Assembly: GCA_963707075.1 (NCBI GenBank)
Contig: CAVPOX010000004.1
Location: 806,001-870,000, forward strand
Source: CAXMQZ01 sp963707075
GTDB taxonomy: Bacteria; Acidobacteriota; Thermoanaerobaculia; Multivoradales; JAHEKO01
DNA: 64,000 nt
Direction of reading: 5' to 3'
The translations under genes and the position numbers were made by a program. The notes beneath the pieces were generated by a model. It was not told the DNA's origin, made no database searches, and was given only the letters and a program-made list of their open reading frames with translations. This document shows positions 63,997 through 64,000 of this stretch, piece by piece. Each line of letters starts with the position of its first letter. Position 1 is the stretch's first letter.

Positions 63997-64000
63997 GCGC

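Overview
The window looks like a piece of a GC-rich bacterial chromosome, most likely Acidobacteriota (possibly a Thermoanaerobaculia-like lineage). I infer this from gene content, not from any marker gene: a VWFA-related secreted protein of the acidobacterial type, a GWxTD-domain protein, a kinase-TolB-TPR protein, a class II (B12) ribonucleotide reductase, and large inner-membrane multiheme cytochromes. No rRNA, tRNA, CRISPR array, integrase or transposase was seen.

Layout. 1-6.2 kb: a truncated pyruvate:ferredoxin oxidoreductase, diverging from a PLP sulfur-amino-acid enzyme and two universal stress proteins with a REP-like palindrome between them. 6.3-9.0 kb: a flavin-type split-barrel protein and a secreted C-type lectin/ZU5 protein. 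9.3-25.1 kb: a respiratory island with about 54 c-type haem motifs. It holds a tetrahaem c554-like protein, a two-gene cytochrome bd-superfamily complex with its own c-haem, a CbcL-like 11-haem/b fusion, an ImcH-like NapC/NirT quinol dehydrogenase, a 21-haem/b fusion, and a Rieske/cytochrome b/11-haem complex. A GT-C-like membrane protein is embedded in it. 25.3-29.6 kb: stress and redox signalling (CBS, DUF302, Usp, NarL-type response regulator, GAF histidine kinase, DUF2892). 29.8-35.5 kb: carB with an apparent 1-nt frameshift, then a c-di-GMP (GEMM-I) riboswitch in front of a secreted protein. 35.6-42.0 kb: a TPR kinase, fumarase and DNA polymerase IV. 42.1-42.5 kb: a non-coding stretch with two long-range inverted repeats of about 160 nt each. 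42.6-49.7 kb: an S4 protein, a two-RCK K+ channel and a Gld-type ABC operon. 49.8-64 kb: nrdJ with an NrdR box, a Lys/Ala-rich histone-like protein, TlpA, VWA, a type II GAPDH-like enzyme, an MBL hydrolase, an RlmD-type methyltransferase, a SelW-type selenoprotein with an in-frame TGA, folE, GWxTD, a KAS III, TPR, ClpX-like AAA+ and VTT proteins.

How it fits together. Pyruvate oxidation by NifJ and quinol oxidation by the CbcL-, ImcH-, bd- and bc-type complexes suggest anaerobic or microaerobic respiration to external or periplasmic acceptors. An outer-membrane conduit or nanowire gene is not in the window. A 16-bp dyad (consensus YACC-N6-GGTR, mostly CCACC-N6-GGTGG) occurs at nine intergenic places, all in the first 33 kb and mostly upstream of cytochrome, nifJ and stress genes. 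It looks like the operator of an undescribed redox regulon. The most unusual single gene is the selenoprotein at 58621-58854, which standard gene calling would miss.
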